28,284 bases of DNA from an uncultured Bacteroidia bacterium (GCA_938038735.1 CALHSW010000059.1:1-28284), one strand, 5' to 3'; numbered from the stretch's first letter, positions 6,731-16,687 are shown. Made by a program: numbers and translations. The notes: generated by a model from the letters alone, not told the origin.

Positions 6731-8126
6731 CGCAGCCCTCCCCTCCTTTCAGCTGCGCCGCGATGCTCGGTGCCAATTCCCCTATATCGCCAGCCCCAAG
6801 CGTCATGAGCACCTCGGTGGGCAGCGTATGCAATATCCCCATTAACGTTTCTGGGGTCGCCAACGACCGCACCACTCCGCGCCGTAAACGCTCCAGAAGC
6901 ATCTCCGAGCTCACCCCAGGAATGGGGGCCTCCCGCGCCGGGTATATCGGCAGTAGGAGCACGCTGTCAAAACCCGAGAGCGCCATGGCGAAGTCATCGG
7001 CAAAATCTCGTGTCCTGCTGTACAGGTGCGGCTGGAACACCACCGTTATATGCTTCCCCGGAAACATCTCCCGCGCCGCTCGTAGCGTCGCCCGAATTTC
7101 ATCGGGATGGTGCGCATAATCATCTATGTAGGTAATCGCCGGGCTGCTATACATCACGGCGAAACGGCGCTGCACCCCCCAAAAGCTCGGCAAAAAGTCT
7201 GCGGCGCGGGCCATCGACACCCCCGCATGCTCGCACATCGCCAGCACCGCGAGGCTGTTCTCCACATTATGGCGCCCCGGCACGCCGAGCTCCACCTCCT
7301 GGCGGCTACCCCCTGGGCCCTCTACAACAAAAAAGCTTCTCGTCCCCTCGTAGCGCACGTTCCGCGCTACATACGAAGCGTTTGTCTCAATTCCATAGGT
7401 AATCAGCTCCAGCCCCAACCCCACGAACCGGTCTCGCACCCCATGCTGGCACACCAGCTTTCCGCTCCGCGAACGCTGCGCGTACTCCCGAAAAGCCGCC
7501 ACCACCGCATCGAACGTCCCGTAGTAGTCCAAATGGTCGGGGGCTACCGAGGTTACCAACGGAAGTTCGGGATGGAGCGTCAGGAAGCTCCTGTCGTACT
7601 CATCTGCCTCCACCACCAGCAAACGGCTCTCCGTATCGGTTGACACCCAATTCGTCCCAAAGTTCCTTGAAACGCCTCCCAAAAACGCAGAGCAACCCAC
7701 CGCGCCGTGCAGCACGTAGCTAAGCATCGTGGCCGTGGTGGTCTTCCCATGCGTACCCGCTATCGCGTAGGTAGTATATTCCTCTGAAATCCAACCCAGC
7801 ACCTCAGAGCGCTTATGCAGCGTATGCCCCTGCTGCTTAAAGAAGAGAATCAGCGGGTCATCAGCACCCATCGCGGGGGTATACACCACGAGCGTCTCAT
7901 CGCTAGCCTGCCGAAACGCCTCCGGCACCCCCTGCGCATCGTCTTCGTACGACACCTGCACTCCCTCACGCTCCAGCGCCTGGGTAAGCTCCGAGCGGTG
8001 GCGGTCATAGCCAGCCACGCTCCGCCCCTGCCCATTGAAGTAGCGCGCCAGGGCGCTCATGCCGATGCCCCCTATCCCTATAAAATAGACCCGCTGAAAC
8101 CGTCTCAAAATGTTCTTGTGTTCCAT
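6720..8126 (-). CDS. murC: UDP-N-acetylmuramate--L-alanine ligase
   Basis: Cytoplasmic ATP-dependent ligase that adds L-alanine to UDP-MurNAc, the first step of the peptide stem. At 468 residues it has a normal length. The N-terminal UDP-binding domain opens with FIGIGGIGMSALAR (15-28); the ATP loop is GTHGKTTT (124-131); the central domain carries DEYDRSFL and later DDYAHHPDEI, typical of MurC. It starts 5 bases after the murG stop with GGGGGAATAGG upstream as ribosome site, and overlaps ftsQ. Confidence 0.97.
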   Translation of the reverse strand: MEHKNILRRFQRVYFIGIGGIGMSALARYFNGQGRSVAGYDRHRSELTQALEREGVQVSYEDDAQGVPEAFRQASDETLVVYTPAMGADDPLILFFKQQGHTLHKRSEVLGWISEEYTTYAIAGTHGKTTTATMLSYVLHGAVGCSAFLGGVSRNFGTNWVSTDTESRLLVVEADEYDRSFLTLHPELPLVTSVAPDHLDYYGTFDAVVAAFREYAQRSRSGKLVCQHGVRDRFVGLGLELITYGIETNASYVARNVRYEGTRSFFVVEGPGGSRQEVELGVPGRHNVENSLAVLAMCEHAGVSMARAADFLPSFWGVQRRFAVMYSSPAITYIDDYAHHPDEIRATLRAAREMFPGKHITVVFQPHLYSRTRDFADDFAMALSGFDSVLLLPIYPAREAPIPGVSSEMLLERLRRGVVRSLATPETLMGILHTLPTEVLMTLGAGDIGELAPSIAAQLKGGEGCDEH

Positions 8127-8131
8127 ATCGC

Positions 8132-9268
8132 CTATTCCCCCTTCCGTTCTTCAGCAAGTGCTATGGCTAAACGCGCTATCGTGCGCGCCGCATCCGGTTT
8201 TGCCATCTGTTTTATCCGCATGGCGTAGCGCGCCATCCGCTCTTCATCGCCCAGCAGCGATAGCAACTCCCCTATTAGCCGCTCCTTCGCCTCGCCGTCG
8301 CGCACCAAAACGGCTGCCCCGGCCTCCGTCAAGGCCATTGCATTCTTTGTCTGGTGGTCCTCCGCCACGTTCGGGGATGGCACCAAAATCACCGGCTTCC
8401 CCACTATGGTAAGCTCTGAAATGGATATTGCGCCCGCCCGCGAGGCGATCACATCCGCCGCCGCGAAAGCCTGCGGCATGTCCTCAATAAACTCCACCAC
8501 ATGTATGCATCCAGCCCCCTGCGCCTCAAGCTCCTGCCGTGCACGCGCATAGTTCGCGTGGCCAGCCTGCAGCACCACGGTCAACCCCTCGGCCTCCCGT
8601 AGCCGCTGCGCACCCGCTATCACCGCATCGCATAGCGTGCGCGCCCCCAGGCTGCCCCCCATAACCAGCACCACACGCCCCTCCGTCGGGAGCCCCATCG
8701 CCCGGCGCGCCTCCTCCTGATTGGGCAACGGCCGTAGCAAATCGGCCCGCACCGGATTACCGGTTAGCTCCAGCGTCGCGGCCGGAAAATACCTGCCCAT
8801 CCCTTCGTACGCTACGCACACCTTCTTTGCCCGCTTGGAAAGCATCCGATTCGCGCGCCCTGCGTAGCTATTCTGCTCCTGCAGCAGCGTGGGAATGCGC
8901 AGAAGCTGGGCGCACAGCAGGGTCGGCGCGCTAGCATACCCCCCAACGCCGATGGCCACATCCGGCTCAAATTCGCGCAGCAAACCCCAGCTCCGCCGAA
9001 AGCTCCGATTGAAATGGCTGAGAAATGTCGCGTATCGCTTCAAGCTACCTCCACGCGGCATCCCCTCTACGGGTAGCCCCTCAATGCGAAAGCTCGCCGC
9101 CGGCACCCGCTCCATCTCCAGCCGCCCCTGCGCTCCCACAAAGAGAAACTCGGCATCGGGGCACTCCTCGCGTATCGCCTCGCCGATCGATATCGCCGGG
9201 AACACATGCCCGCCCGTTCCGCCGCCGGCAATTAAAAAACGTAACGAATCCTCACTGAGCTTTTTCAT
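8132..9268 (-). CDS. murG: UDP-GlcNAc:undecaprenyl-PP-MurNAc-pentapeptide transferase
   Basis: GT-B fold glycosyltransferase on the inner face of the membrane that converts lipid I to lipid II by adding GlcNAc. The 378-residue protein starts with the lipid I-binding glycine loop AGGGTGGHVFPAI (14-26), then GVGGYASAPTL, then the second domain with VMGGSLGARTL and the donor-site region SRAGAISISEL. Its start overlaps the end of ftsW by 17 bases, with GAGAGGCG as ribosome site. It sits between ftsW and murC as in many dcw clusters. Confidence 0.97.
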   Translation of the reverse strand: MKKLSEDSLRFLIAGGGTGGHVFPAISIGEAIREECPDAEFLFVGAQGRLEMERVPAASFRIEGLPVEGMPRGGSLKRYATFLSHFNRSFRRSWGLLREFEPDVAIGVGGYASAPTLLCAQLLRIPTLLQEQNSYAGRANRMLSKRAKKVCVAYEGMGRYFPAATLELTGNPVRADLLRPLPNQEEARRAMGLPTEGRVVLVMGGSLGARTLCDAVIAGAQRLREAEGLTVVLQAGHANYARARQELEAQGAGCIHVVEFIEDMPQAFAAADVIASRAGAISISELTIVGKPVILVPSPNVAEDHQTKNAMALTEAGAAVLVRDGEAKERLIGELLSLLGDEERMARYAMRIKQMAKPDAARTIARLAIALAEERKGE

Positions 9269-10457
9269 ACATCGCCTCTCTATTTACGCTTAGCACAAGC
9301 CCCAGCATCACGCTCACCACCAGCAGCGACGTGGCGCCATGGCTTATCAGCGGCAGCGTTATGCCCGTAACCGGCATAAAGCCCACCCCCACCATTATAT
9401 GTATCAGCACCTGCACGGCTATCGCCACCCCCACTCCGCCGCACACCATCTGCGCAAACGTATTCTTGCTCGCCTTGAGCACACCAAACACCTTCCACAG
9501 CAAAATGCAATACAGCACCATCACGGCCACGGCCCCCGGCAAGCCGTACTCCTCCACTATAATCGAAAAAATGAAATCGCTGTACGACTCCGGGAGCAAC
9601 GAACTCAGCTGATTGCCCCCGGGGCCCTTCCCGATAATCACCCCGCTCGCGATGGCCATCTTCGACTGCACCGTCTGCGTCTCCGTGCCATTTAGCCACC
9701 GTTCAAAGCGGTTGTAGCGGGTTGTGCTTCGGTTCGTGGTTCCGGCTTCCAGCTCCTCGCCGCGCTGCTCCGCCTGCACCGCCTTTTGGTGGGACCACAC
9801 TTGGTATCCCCCCAAACCGACAAGCCCCATCACCACAATCAACACAACGTACCACCAGCGCACGCGCCCCATCAGCAGCATCACGCCCCCCACCACGGCC
9901 AGCACCAGCGCCTGCGAAAGGCTATTCACCACCACCACGGCGCAGAATGCGCCTATCACCACCATCGGCGGCAAAATCCCACGCAGCGTGCGCGGATTAT
10001 TTCGCCCATCGCTAAAGTAGCTCGCCAGGTAGATTATCAGCGGCACGCTCGCCAGCTCCGCGGGGCGGATGGTGAACAGGCCAAACACCGACAGCGCCCG
10101 TCGCGCCCCTTTTTCCGCCACGCCGAACTTGAGCGTAAGCACCAAAAGGCCTAACATCAGAATCACCCCCAGCAAGTCAAGGCGATGGTAAAAGTCTAAA
10201 CGCCCCTGCCCCACAACAACCATCAACACCAGCCCACCGAAAAACACCAGCGCCTGCCGCACCAGGTAGTACCACGTATTCCCGCCCTGCTGGTAGTACG
10301 ATAGCCCCTCCGTGGTGCTGAACACCATCACCGACGACACCAAAAAGAACAGAAGGTACAGCACGAGCATCGCTCGTCCCATCGGCGACAACGGAATCCG
10401 TCTCTTCGCTGCCGCTACTACCTCCTGCGCCGGCTCTCCTACAGTCGTTTCACCCAT
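9252..10457 (-). CDS. ftsW: FtsW septal peptidoglycan polymerase (SEDS family)
   Basis: Polytopic inner membrane glycosyltransferase that polymerises lipid II together with its class B PBP partner, encoded upstream in the same operon. The 401-residue protein has about ten hydrophobic segments starting near residue 29. Family landmarks include IRPAELASVPLIIYLA, with the Arg and Glu of the usual KPSEL-type motif, GKGPGGNQLSSLLPESYSDFIFS, and a C-terminal GITLPLISHGATSLL. The ATG at 10457 overlaps murD by 19 bases and lacks a clear Shine-Dalgarno, suggesting translational coupling; a start at internal Met26 is the alternative. Confidence 0.95.
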   Translation of the reverse strand: MGETTVGEPAQEVVAAAKRRIPLSPMGRAMLVLYLLFFLVSSVMVFSTTEGLSYYQQGGNTWYYLVRQALVFFGGLVLMVVVGQGRLDFYHRLDLLGVILMLGLLVLTLKFGVAEKGARRALSVFGLFTIRPAELASVPLIIYLASYFSDGRNNPRTLRGILPPMVVIGAFCAVVVVNSLSQALVLAVVGGVMLLMGRVRWWYVVLIVVMGLVGLGGYQVWSHQKAVQAEQRGEELEAGTTNRSTTRYNRFERWLNGTETQTVQSKMAIASGVIIGKGPGGNQLSSLLPESYSDFIFSIIVEEYGLPGAVAVMVLYCILLWKVFGVLKASKNTFAQMVCGGVGVAIAVQVLIHIMVGVGFMPVTGITLPLISHGATSLLVVSVMLGLVLSVNREAMYEKAQ

Positions 10458-11803
10458 TGCTTAAACTGGTCTCCCCGATCCTCATAGCTCTTAAACAAAT
10501 CAAAACTCGCGCACGCGGGCGACAAAAGCACCGTATCGCCCGCCTTGGCCAACCGATGCGCCTCCCGCACCGCCTCCTCCGCGCTGCGCGTTTCCACAAA
10601 CGTATCCACCAGCCCCGCAAACGCCGTGCGCAGCTTCGCATTATCCACCCCAAGGCACACCAACGCATGCACCTTCTCCCGCACAAATCCCTGCAACGCG
10701 CTGTAGTCGTTCCCCTTGTCCGTGCCGCCCGCGATCCATACCACCGGCGTCTTCATGCTCTCCAGCGCGTACCACACCGCATCCACGTTGGTCGCCTTCG
10801 AATCGTTTATATAGCGAACCCCTTCCACCTCGCCCACCAGCTCCAAGCGATGCGGAATCCCCACAAAGTCATGGAGACTCGCCCGTATCACCTCGCGTGG
10901 AAGCCGCAGCACCTCCCCCACTATGCCCGCCACCATCGAATTGTTCACATTATGCTTCCCCCGAAGCGAAAAATCGCGTATCGGCATCTCCCACGCCTCG
11001 CCCTCCTGCACCGCAAAATGTACCGACTCCCCATCGCTCCAGGCTCCCTGCTCCTCCTTCGTACGCTGCGAAAATGGCAACCGCTGCGCCGATAGCTCCA
11101 TCTTCGCCAGCCGCCCCATCGTCTCCGCATCATCGCTGCTATAGATGAAACACTCCGACTCCGTCAGATTCCTCGTTATACGAAATTTTGCATCCACGTA
11201 CCGTTGCATGTCGTAACCGTAACGGTCCAAGTGGTCGGGCGTAATGTTCAGAATGACTGCGATATCCGCCTTGAAGTCGTACATATCCTCCAGCTGAAAG
11301 CTACTCAGCTCCAGCACGTAGTAATCGTGTTCCCCCTTGGCCACCTGCCGCGCAAAGCTACTCCCGATGTTTCCCGCCAACACCACGTCGCGCCCCGCTT
11401 TCTTCAGCATGTGGTAGAGCAAACTCACCGTGGTCGTCTTGCCGTTGCTCCCGGTTACGCATATCTTCTTGGCCCTCGTGTAGCGGCCCGCGAATTCTAT
11501 CTCCGACACGATGGGCACGCCTCGCTTACGCAGCGCCTGCACCACCGGGGCATCGCCCGGCACGCCGGGGCTCTTCACAACCAGCACGCACGCCGCCAGG
11601 GTCTCCAGCGTGTGCTGCCCGCTCTCCCACCGCGCGCCCATCGCCTCCAGCTCCGCCACCTGCGCCTCGCCTATGGGCGCCCTGTCTGACAGAAACACCT
11701 CAAAACCCTTCGCCCGCGCCAGGAAGGCCGCGCCTAGCCCGCTCTCGCCAGCCCCTAGCACCCCAATGCATGCACCGCTCGTAGCTTCCAACCCTATCCC
11801 CAT
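10439..11803 (-). CDS. murD: UDP-N-acetylmuramoylalanine--D-glutamate ligase
   Basis: Cytoplasmic ligase that adds D-glutamate to UDP-MurNAc-L-Ala. With the start at 11803 it has 454 residues, normal for the family. The N-terminal domain shows GVLGAGESGLGAAFLA (14-29); the ATP loop is GSNGKTTT (118-125); NITPDHLDRYG and NDSKATNVDA mark the central and C-terminal domains. I chose 11803 because an AGGAGG site, made partly by the mraY stop region, lies 6 bases upstream and the protein then begins directly at the first strand. A longer frame to 11872 would overlap mraY by 58 bases. Confidence 0.96.
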   Translation of the reverse strand: MGIGLEATSGACIGVLGAGESGLGAAFLARAKGFEVFLSDRAPIGEAQVAELEAMGARWESGQHTLETLAACVLVVKSPGVPGDAPVVQALRKRGVPIVSEIEFAGRYTRAKKICVTGSNGKTTTVSLLYHMLKKAGRDVVLAGNIGSSFARQVAKGEHDYYVLELSSFQLEDMYDFKADIAVILNITPDHLDRYGYDMQRYVDAKFRITRNLTESECFIYSSDDAETMGRLAKMELSAQRLPFSQRTKEEQGAWSDGESVHFAVQEGEAWEMPIRDFSLRGKHNVNNSMVAGIVGEVLRLPREVIRASLHDFVGIPHRLELVGEVEGVRYINDSKATNVDAVWYALESMKTPVVWIAGGTDKGNDYSALQGFVREKVHALVCLGVDNAKLRTAFAGLVDTFVETRSAEEAVREAHRLAKAGDTVLLSPACASFDLFKSYEDRGDQFKQWVKRL

Positions 11804-11814
11804 CGTTTTGCCTC

Positions 11815-13065
11815 CTACCTTATCTTTAACGTCAGCACTGCCAGCACCGACAGCAGTATACTCACTATCCAAAATCGCGTCACGATACGCGGCTCCGGAA
11901 CGCCTTTCTTCTGATAATGGTGATGGATGGGGGTCATGAGGAATATCCTACGCCCCTCACCGTAACGGTGCTTGGTATACTTAAAGTACCCCACCTGCAT
12001 GATCACCGATAGACTCTCCACGAAAAAAATCCCGCAAAGTATCGGGAGCATCAGCTCCTTGCGCACCAGCACGGCGTATATCCCTATCACCCCCCCGATG
12101 GTCAAGCTGCCGGTATCGCCCATGAATATTTTAGCCGGGTAGGCGTTGTTCCATAGGAAACCGATCAGCGCGCCCAGGAATGCGCTCATAAACACCACTA
12201 GCTCACCGATGTACGGTATATAAATGATATGGAGGTAGCTTGAGTACACCATGTTGCCCGAAACGTACGCCAGCACCATCAGCGTCGCCGCCACAGGCGC
12301 CGATACCCCCGCGGCCAGCCCATCCAGCCCATCCGTCAAATTCGCCCCATTCGACACCGAAAGCACGATCAGGACCACCACGAATGTGAATAGCCCCCAT
12401 GCCAACGCTCGCCCCGTGCGCCCTTCTACGGGGATCAGCTTGCGGTAATTCAGCTCGTTGTTCTTGAAGAATGGTATCGTGGTCTTCAAGTTCTTCACCA
12501 TCCTACGCTGCGGCTGCCCCACGGAGTCCATACCCGCTCCCTCCCCCAATTCCTCCAGCTCCACTGCGCTTATGGGCTGCACATGCGAATCCTGCACCAT
12601 CGCGCGCGGATCCATGTTGAGGGTTAATGCCACAAATAGCCCCAGCAGCCCCTGAAAAACCACCTTCAGCCATCCGTTCAGCCCCGCCTTGCTATGGCGC
12701 TTGCTCTTCAGCATGTCATCAGTAAACCCAAGCGCACCGAGCCACAGCAGCGATACGATCATTATTATCACGTAAACATTCGTGAGCTCCGCGAAAAGCA
12801 AAGTTGGAATCAGCGTGGCCGCTATGATAATCACCCCGCCCATGGTCGGGGTGCCCTCTTTGGCCTTTTGCCCCTCCAAACCAAGGTCACGCACCTGCTC
12901 TCCGAACTGCCGCCGCTTCAGATAGGCTATCATCCGCTTTCCGAAAGGTATAGCCACGAACAGCGCCACCACAAACGCCATCGCGGAGCGAAACGATATG
13001 TACTTGAATAGCCCTATGCCCGGGATGTCAACATCCTTCAGAAACTCGTACAAATGGTATAGCAT
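11815..13065 (-). CDS. mraY: phospho-MurNAc-pentapeptide translocase
   Basis: Inner membrane enzyme that transfers phospho-MurNAc-pentapeptide to undecaprenyl phosphate, making lipid I. The 416-residue protein is longer than the proteobacterial form (about 360) because of an insert around residues 150-215 after the second catalytic segment; from memory such inserts are usual in Bacteroidetes MraY. Landmarks include the aspartate pair in GFTDDMLKSKRHSKAG (113-128), NLTDGLDGLAAG, MGDTGSLTIGG and the basic HHHYQKKG loop. Its ATG overlaps the murE stop (TAATG), with AGGAG just upstream. Confidence 0.97.
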   Translation of the reverse strand: MLYHLYEFLKDVDIPGIGLFKYISFRSAMAFVVALFVAIPFGKRMIAYLKRRQFGEQVRDLGLEGQKAKEGTPTMGGVIIIAATLIPTLLFAELTNVYVIIMIVSLLWLGALGFTDDMLKSKRHSKAGLNGWLKVVFQGLLGLFVALTLNMDPRAMVQDSHVQPISAVELEELGEGAGMDSVGQPQRRMVKNLKTTIPFFKNNELNYRKLIPVEGRTGRALAWGLFTFVVVLIVLSVSNGANLTDGLDGLAAGVSAPVAATLMVLAYVSGNMVYSSYLHIIYIPYIGELVVFMSAFLGALIGFLWNNAYPAKIFMGDTGSLTIGGVIGIYAVLVRKELMLPILCGIFFVESLSVIMQVGYFKYTKHRYGEGRRIFLMTPIHHHYQKKGVPEPRIVTRFWIVSILLSVLAVLTLKIR

Positions 13066-14552
13066 TACTCCTGCCCCTCCTTTCTCAACAGCTGCAGCAC
13101 CTGCCGCACCTCTTCCCTATCATCAAAATGGTGACGCTGCCCCTGCACCTCCTGGTACGTTTCGTGCCCCTTGCCCGCCACCAGGACCCAGTCGTTCGGC
13201 TGCGCCAGCATGATTGCCTTCGCGATCGCCTTGCGCCTATCGGGCTCCACTAGCGTGTGCCACCGGTGCGCCTGCGGCACGCCATCCAAGATCTCCCTGA
13301 TTATCGCCTCCGGCGCCTCGCTGCGCGGATTATCGGACGTCAACACCAACCACTGGCTGCTCTTGCCCGCCACCTCCCCCATCTCGGGCCGCTTGCTGTG
13401 GTCACGGTCGCCACCACAGCCAAACACAATGATTAACCGCTCCTCCTTCTTCCCCCGCAGCTGGTCTATCGTCTCAATCACGTTTTTCAACGCATCGGGC
13501 GTATGTGCGTAATCCACCACCACCACCTCCCCGCGCGGCCCCACCTGGTAGTCAAAACGCCCCGCCACGGGCCGCAATCCGCTCAGCACGCGCAGCACCT
13601 CCCCCTGTTCAAATCCTTGCAGCTGCAGCACCCCGTACACGGCTAGCAGATTGTACGCATTGTAGCGCCCTAGCAGACGTACTATCACATCTCGCCCATC
13701 CACGCTAAGCTCCATCCCCTCTATCGACTCCTCCCGTATCTTCGCCGAAAAATCGGCCACCTCCAGGCATGAGTATAGATACTTGCGGCAGACCGCATTG
13801 CTCACCATGAACCGCCCGTACTTGTCATCCGCATTGGTGAGCGCAAACGCCTCCTCCGGAAGCCCGGTGAAGAACTGCTGCTTCGCCTCGCTGTAGGCTT
13901 TCATCGTCTTGTGGTAATCCAAATGGTCGTGGGTGAGGTTGGTAAACACCCCGCCCGCGAAACGCAGCCCCGCGATGCGTTGCTGTACCACCGCGTGCGA
14001 ACTCACCTCCATGCATGCGTACTCGCACCCCGCGTCCACCATCTCCGCCAGCAGCCTATTGAGCGTCACGGGGTCGGGGGTCGTGCGCTGGGTCGGCTCC
14101 ACCCGCTCGTCCACCCTGTCCTCAATGGTTGAGATGAGTCCCGCCTTCTTGCCCAAGGCCCGCCACGCATGGTATAGCTCCGTTGCTATGGTGGTTTTCC
14201 CATTGGTGCCCGTCACGCCAACGAGCTGCAGCTTCTCGCTCGGCCGCCCGTAGTAGCGAGCCGCCAGCTCGCCTAGAGCCGCCGCGGCATCGCGCACCAC
14301 CACGTTGCGCACCTTCACCCCCTCGCCCACTGGCTGCTCCGACACCACCACGCTTGCGCCGCGCTCCACCGCCGCCCCCACGTATTGAAACCCATCCTGC
14401 GCCGCGCCGCGTATAGCCACAAAGACCATCCCCTCGGCGCATTCGCGCGAGTCGAACGTTATGCCCGACACGCGCTCCGGGGCCTCGCCCGTCGCCTCCA
14501 GGAAGGGAAACCCTAAAAACAGCTCTTGGTATTTATCGTTACAATGCATCAT
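13065..14552 (-). CDS. murE: UDP-MurNAc-L-Ala-D-Glu--meso-diaminopimelate ligase
   Basis: Cytoplasmic Mur ligase adding the third stem residue. The ATP loop is GTNGKTT (115-121), TTPDP lies at 157-161, the likely carbamylated lysine is Lys224 in EAKQQFF, and the substrate-choosing motif is DNPR (407-410), which in characterised MurE proteins marks specificity for meso-diaminopimelate instead of lysine. I chose the ATG at 14552, giving 495 residues: it overlaps the ftsI stop (ATGA) and directly precedes the family N-terminus. A second ATG follows immediately at 14549. An open frame reaching 14783 lies inside ftsI and its upstream part has no MurE resemblance. Confidence 0.96.
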   Translation of the reverse strand: MMHCNDKYQELFLGFPFLEATGEAPERVSGITFDSRECAEGMVFVAIRGAAQDGFQYVGAAVERGASVVVSEQPVGEGVKVRNVVVRDAAAALGELAARYYGRPSEKLQLVGVTGTNGKTTIATELYHAWRALGKKAGLISTIEDRVDERVEPTQRTTPDPVTLNRLLAEMVDAGCEYACMEVSSHAVVQQRIAGLRFAGGVFTNLTHDHLDYHKTMKAYSEAKQQFFTGLPEEAFALTNADDKYGRFMVSNAVCRKYLYSCLEVADFSAKIREESIEGMELSVDGRDVIVRLLGRYNAYNLLAVYGVLQLQGFEQGEVLRVLSGLRPVAGRFDYQVGPRGEVVVVDYAHTPDALKNVIETIDQLRGKKEERLIIVFGCGGDRDHSKRPEMGEVAGKSSQWLVLTSDNPRSEAPEAIIREILDGVPQAHRWHTLVEPDRRKAIAKAIMLAQPNDWVLVAGKGHETYQEVQGQRHHFDDREEVRQVLQLLRKEGQE

Positions 14553-16687
14553 GGCATGCTCATTTCTAATTCTATCTCCGTCTGGGGATCCACCGCTTCG
14601 CCCGGAGCCACGCTCTGGCGGCGCACCGTGCCGCAACCCCTCGATTTCACCCGAAGCCCTGCCCGCTCCAATGCGTACACGGCATCGCTGAGCGGCAGCC
14701 CCTTCACATTTGGCACCCGCTGCGTCAGCATCCTGCGCCCCACGAAATAGACCCCATCGTTCTTCCGTTTCGTATCGACCCACTCGGGGCCATCCTCGCC
14801 CGGCCGCACCTGCGCCACCGGCACGCCGAAGCCCTCAAATGCCCTCCGTAGGGCCGCCGCGCTCCCCGACTTGCTCTCGGGCACCTGCGCGCTGCGCCCA
14901 CGATCCAACCGCGGGAACCACTCCTCGGTCGTCGTGTATATCGAATTCGCTATCGCGGCGAATATAGGCGCCGCCACCTTGCCCCCGTAGTACTCATCAT
15001 GCACCGACACCCGCAGCACCACAATCCCCGAGTAGCGGGGCGCCTCTGCCGGGAAATACCCCACGAACGACGCCAAGTAATTCCTATCCTGCGCCGTGCC
15101 GTACCCTTGCGCGCCGCGCGCCACCTGCGCCGTGCCCGTCTTGCCCGCCACCCGGTAGTGCTCATTGCGCACCACCGTCGCCGTGCCCCGCTCCACAACC
15201 CCCTCTAGGCACTTATGGAGCTTCTCCAGCGTGTTCTCAGAACATAGCTTGCCCACCAGCACCTCCGGCTCAAAGCGGCGTTCCACCTTCCCGTCCCGCA
15301 TCACCGCGCTCGCCAAACGCGGACGTAGCATCTTCCCATCGTTCGCGATCGCGTTATAGAACGTCAGCATCTGCAGCGGCGACACCGATATGGAATACCC
15401 CGTCGCCATCATGGGAATATCAAGCAGCGACCACCGCGCGTGGTCGGGCGTTCGGAATGAGGGATACGCCTCGCCCGAAAAGGGCATACCCAACGGATCG
15501 CCCCAGCGCTGCTCGCGGAGCCGCTCGATGTAGCGCCACGGCTTTTTACTATACGCCCGATTAACCAGCTCGGCAAACGCCACATTCGATGACATCTCCA
15601 CCGCGTGCTGCACCGTCATCCTTCCGTGCAGCGCACGGCTCGACTCCCGGAACGTGTGTCCATACAGCTTCAGCTTCCCATCGTGAACATCTATCGTATC
15701 CTCCAGCTGCACCGCCCCATCCTCCAGCAGCATCATGAGCGCCGACATCTTGAAGATACTCCCCAGCTCCATCCGCTCTTCTATGGCCCGGTTAATCCCC
15801 ACCTCGGCGTACTGACCATCCTTGGTGCGCTCCAAATTGGCCATCGCCTTCACCTCGCCCGTCGCCACCTCCATGATCACCGCCGTACCGTAGAGCGCAT
15901 CGCTCTCTACGAGTTGCTTCCGCAACGCCTGCGTCACCACGTCCTGCATCTTCACGTTCAGCGTTGACACCACATCGCTCCCATCCACCGGCTGCACGGG
16001 GTCCACCGTGGTCTCCGGCCGGTAGGTACCGCCCGCCCCTCGCACCATCAACCGCCGCCCCGGCGTGCCACGCAGCCACGCATCGTAGGCTCCCTCCATC
16101 CCCAAATAACCGCCCGAGTCGGTCTTTATGCCAATCGTGCGACGCGCCAAATCGCCTAACGGCATCCAGCGTTCCCAATTGTCCTCAAACTGCAGCCCCC
16201 CAGCATATCGCCCATTCCGTAGCAATGGGAACTTCTTCGCCGCTTTCAGCTCCATGTAGGTCACCGACCGATTGCCCAGCCACACGTACTTATTGCCGCT
16301 CGCGCGCTCCTCGCGCAGAAATCGAACGTACTCCTGCGGGGTGATGTGCCCAAACATCTTCGATAGGCAATAGGCCAGGCTATCCACATCCCGCTCGAAC
16401 ACCTTCTCGCGGGGCGTTACCAAGTCCGAATACAGGCGGTAGCGCGGCAGCGATATGGCCAGGAGGCTCCCGTCGTCCGACAAGATGCGCCCGCGCAGCG
16501 GCCGCGTAGTCTCCACCCGCGTCAGCTGCTTGGAGGCAAGCGCTCGCAGCTCGTCCCCCACCACAAACTGCAAGTAGACTATACGCCCCAAAACAGCGAG
16601 CATAAGCACCACCGTCATGACCAACATCACGCCGTACCACTTCTGCACGCTATTCTTCTCGCCCTCGCCTTGCTCTCTCCGACTCAC
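14549..16687 (-). CDS. ftsI: class B penicillin-binding protein (FtsI/PBP3-like) with C-terminal PASTA domain
   Basis: Septal DD-transpeptidase that crosslinks new peptidoglycan with FtsW. The 712-residue protein has one N-terminal membrane anchor (about 18-42), a dimerisation/pedestal domain beginning near TTRPLRGRILSDDG, and a transpeptidase domain with all three active-site motifs: SIFK (310-313, nucleophile Ser310), SSN (366-368) and KTG (516-518). The residues before the serine are ELG where EPG is usual. A PASTA-like domain occupies about 650-712 (PNVKGLPLSDAVYALERAG). Translation appears to start at GTG (16687-16685) after a GGGGGAAG site; 58 bases separate it from the ftsL-like gene, the longest gap in the upstream half of the operon. 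Confidence 0.95.
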   Translation of the reverse strand: MSRREQGEGEKNSVQKWYGVMLVMTVVLMLAVLGRIVYLQFVVGDELRALASKQLTRVETTRPLRGRILSDDGSLLAISLPRYRLYSDLVTPREKVFERDVDSLAYCLSKMFGHITPQEYVRFLREERASGNKYVWLGNRSVTYMELKAAKKFPLLRNGRYAGGLQFEDNWERWMPLGDLARRTIGIKTDSGGYLGMEGAYDAWLRGTPGRRLMVRGAGGTYRPETTVDPVQPVDGSDVVSTLNVKMQDVVTQALRKQLVESDALYGTAVIMEVATGEVKAMANLERTKDGQYAEVGINRAIEERMELGSIFKMSALMMLLEDGAVQLEDTIDVHDGKLKLYGHTFRESSRALHGRMTVQHAVEMSSNVAFAELVNRAYSKKPWRYIERLREQRWGDPLGMPFSGEAYPSFRTPDHARWSLLDIPMMATGYSISVSPLQMLTFYNAIANDGKMLRPRLASAVMRDGKVERRFEPEVLVGKLCSENTLEKLHKCLEGVVERGTATVVRNEHYRVAGKTGTAQVARGAQGYGTAQDRNYLASFVGYFPAEAPRYSGIVVLRVSVHDEYYGGKVAAPIFAAIANSIYTTTEEWFPRLDRGRSAQVPESKSGSAAALRRAFEGFGVPVAQVRPGEDGPEWVDTKRKNDGVYFVGRRMLTQRVPNVKGLPLSDAVYALERAGLRVKSRGCGTVRRQSVAPGEAVDPQTEIELEMSMP

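Noticed and set aside
10457..11095. Plus-strand open frame of 212 codons
   Set aside because: Antisense to murD, with very high Arg/His/Pro content and no start signal; a shadow frame.
14553..14783. N-terminal extension of murE
   Set aside because: It is out-of-frame sequence of the ftsI PASTA end; the ATGA start at 14552 gives a normal MurE N-terminus.
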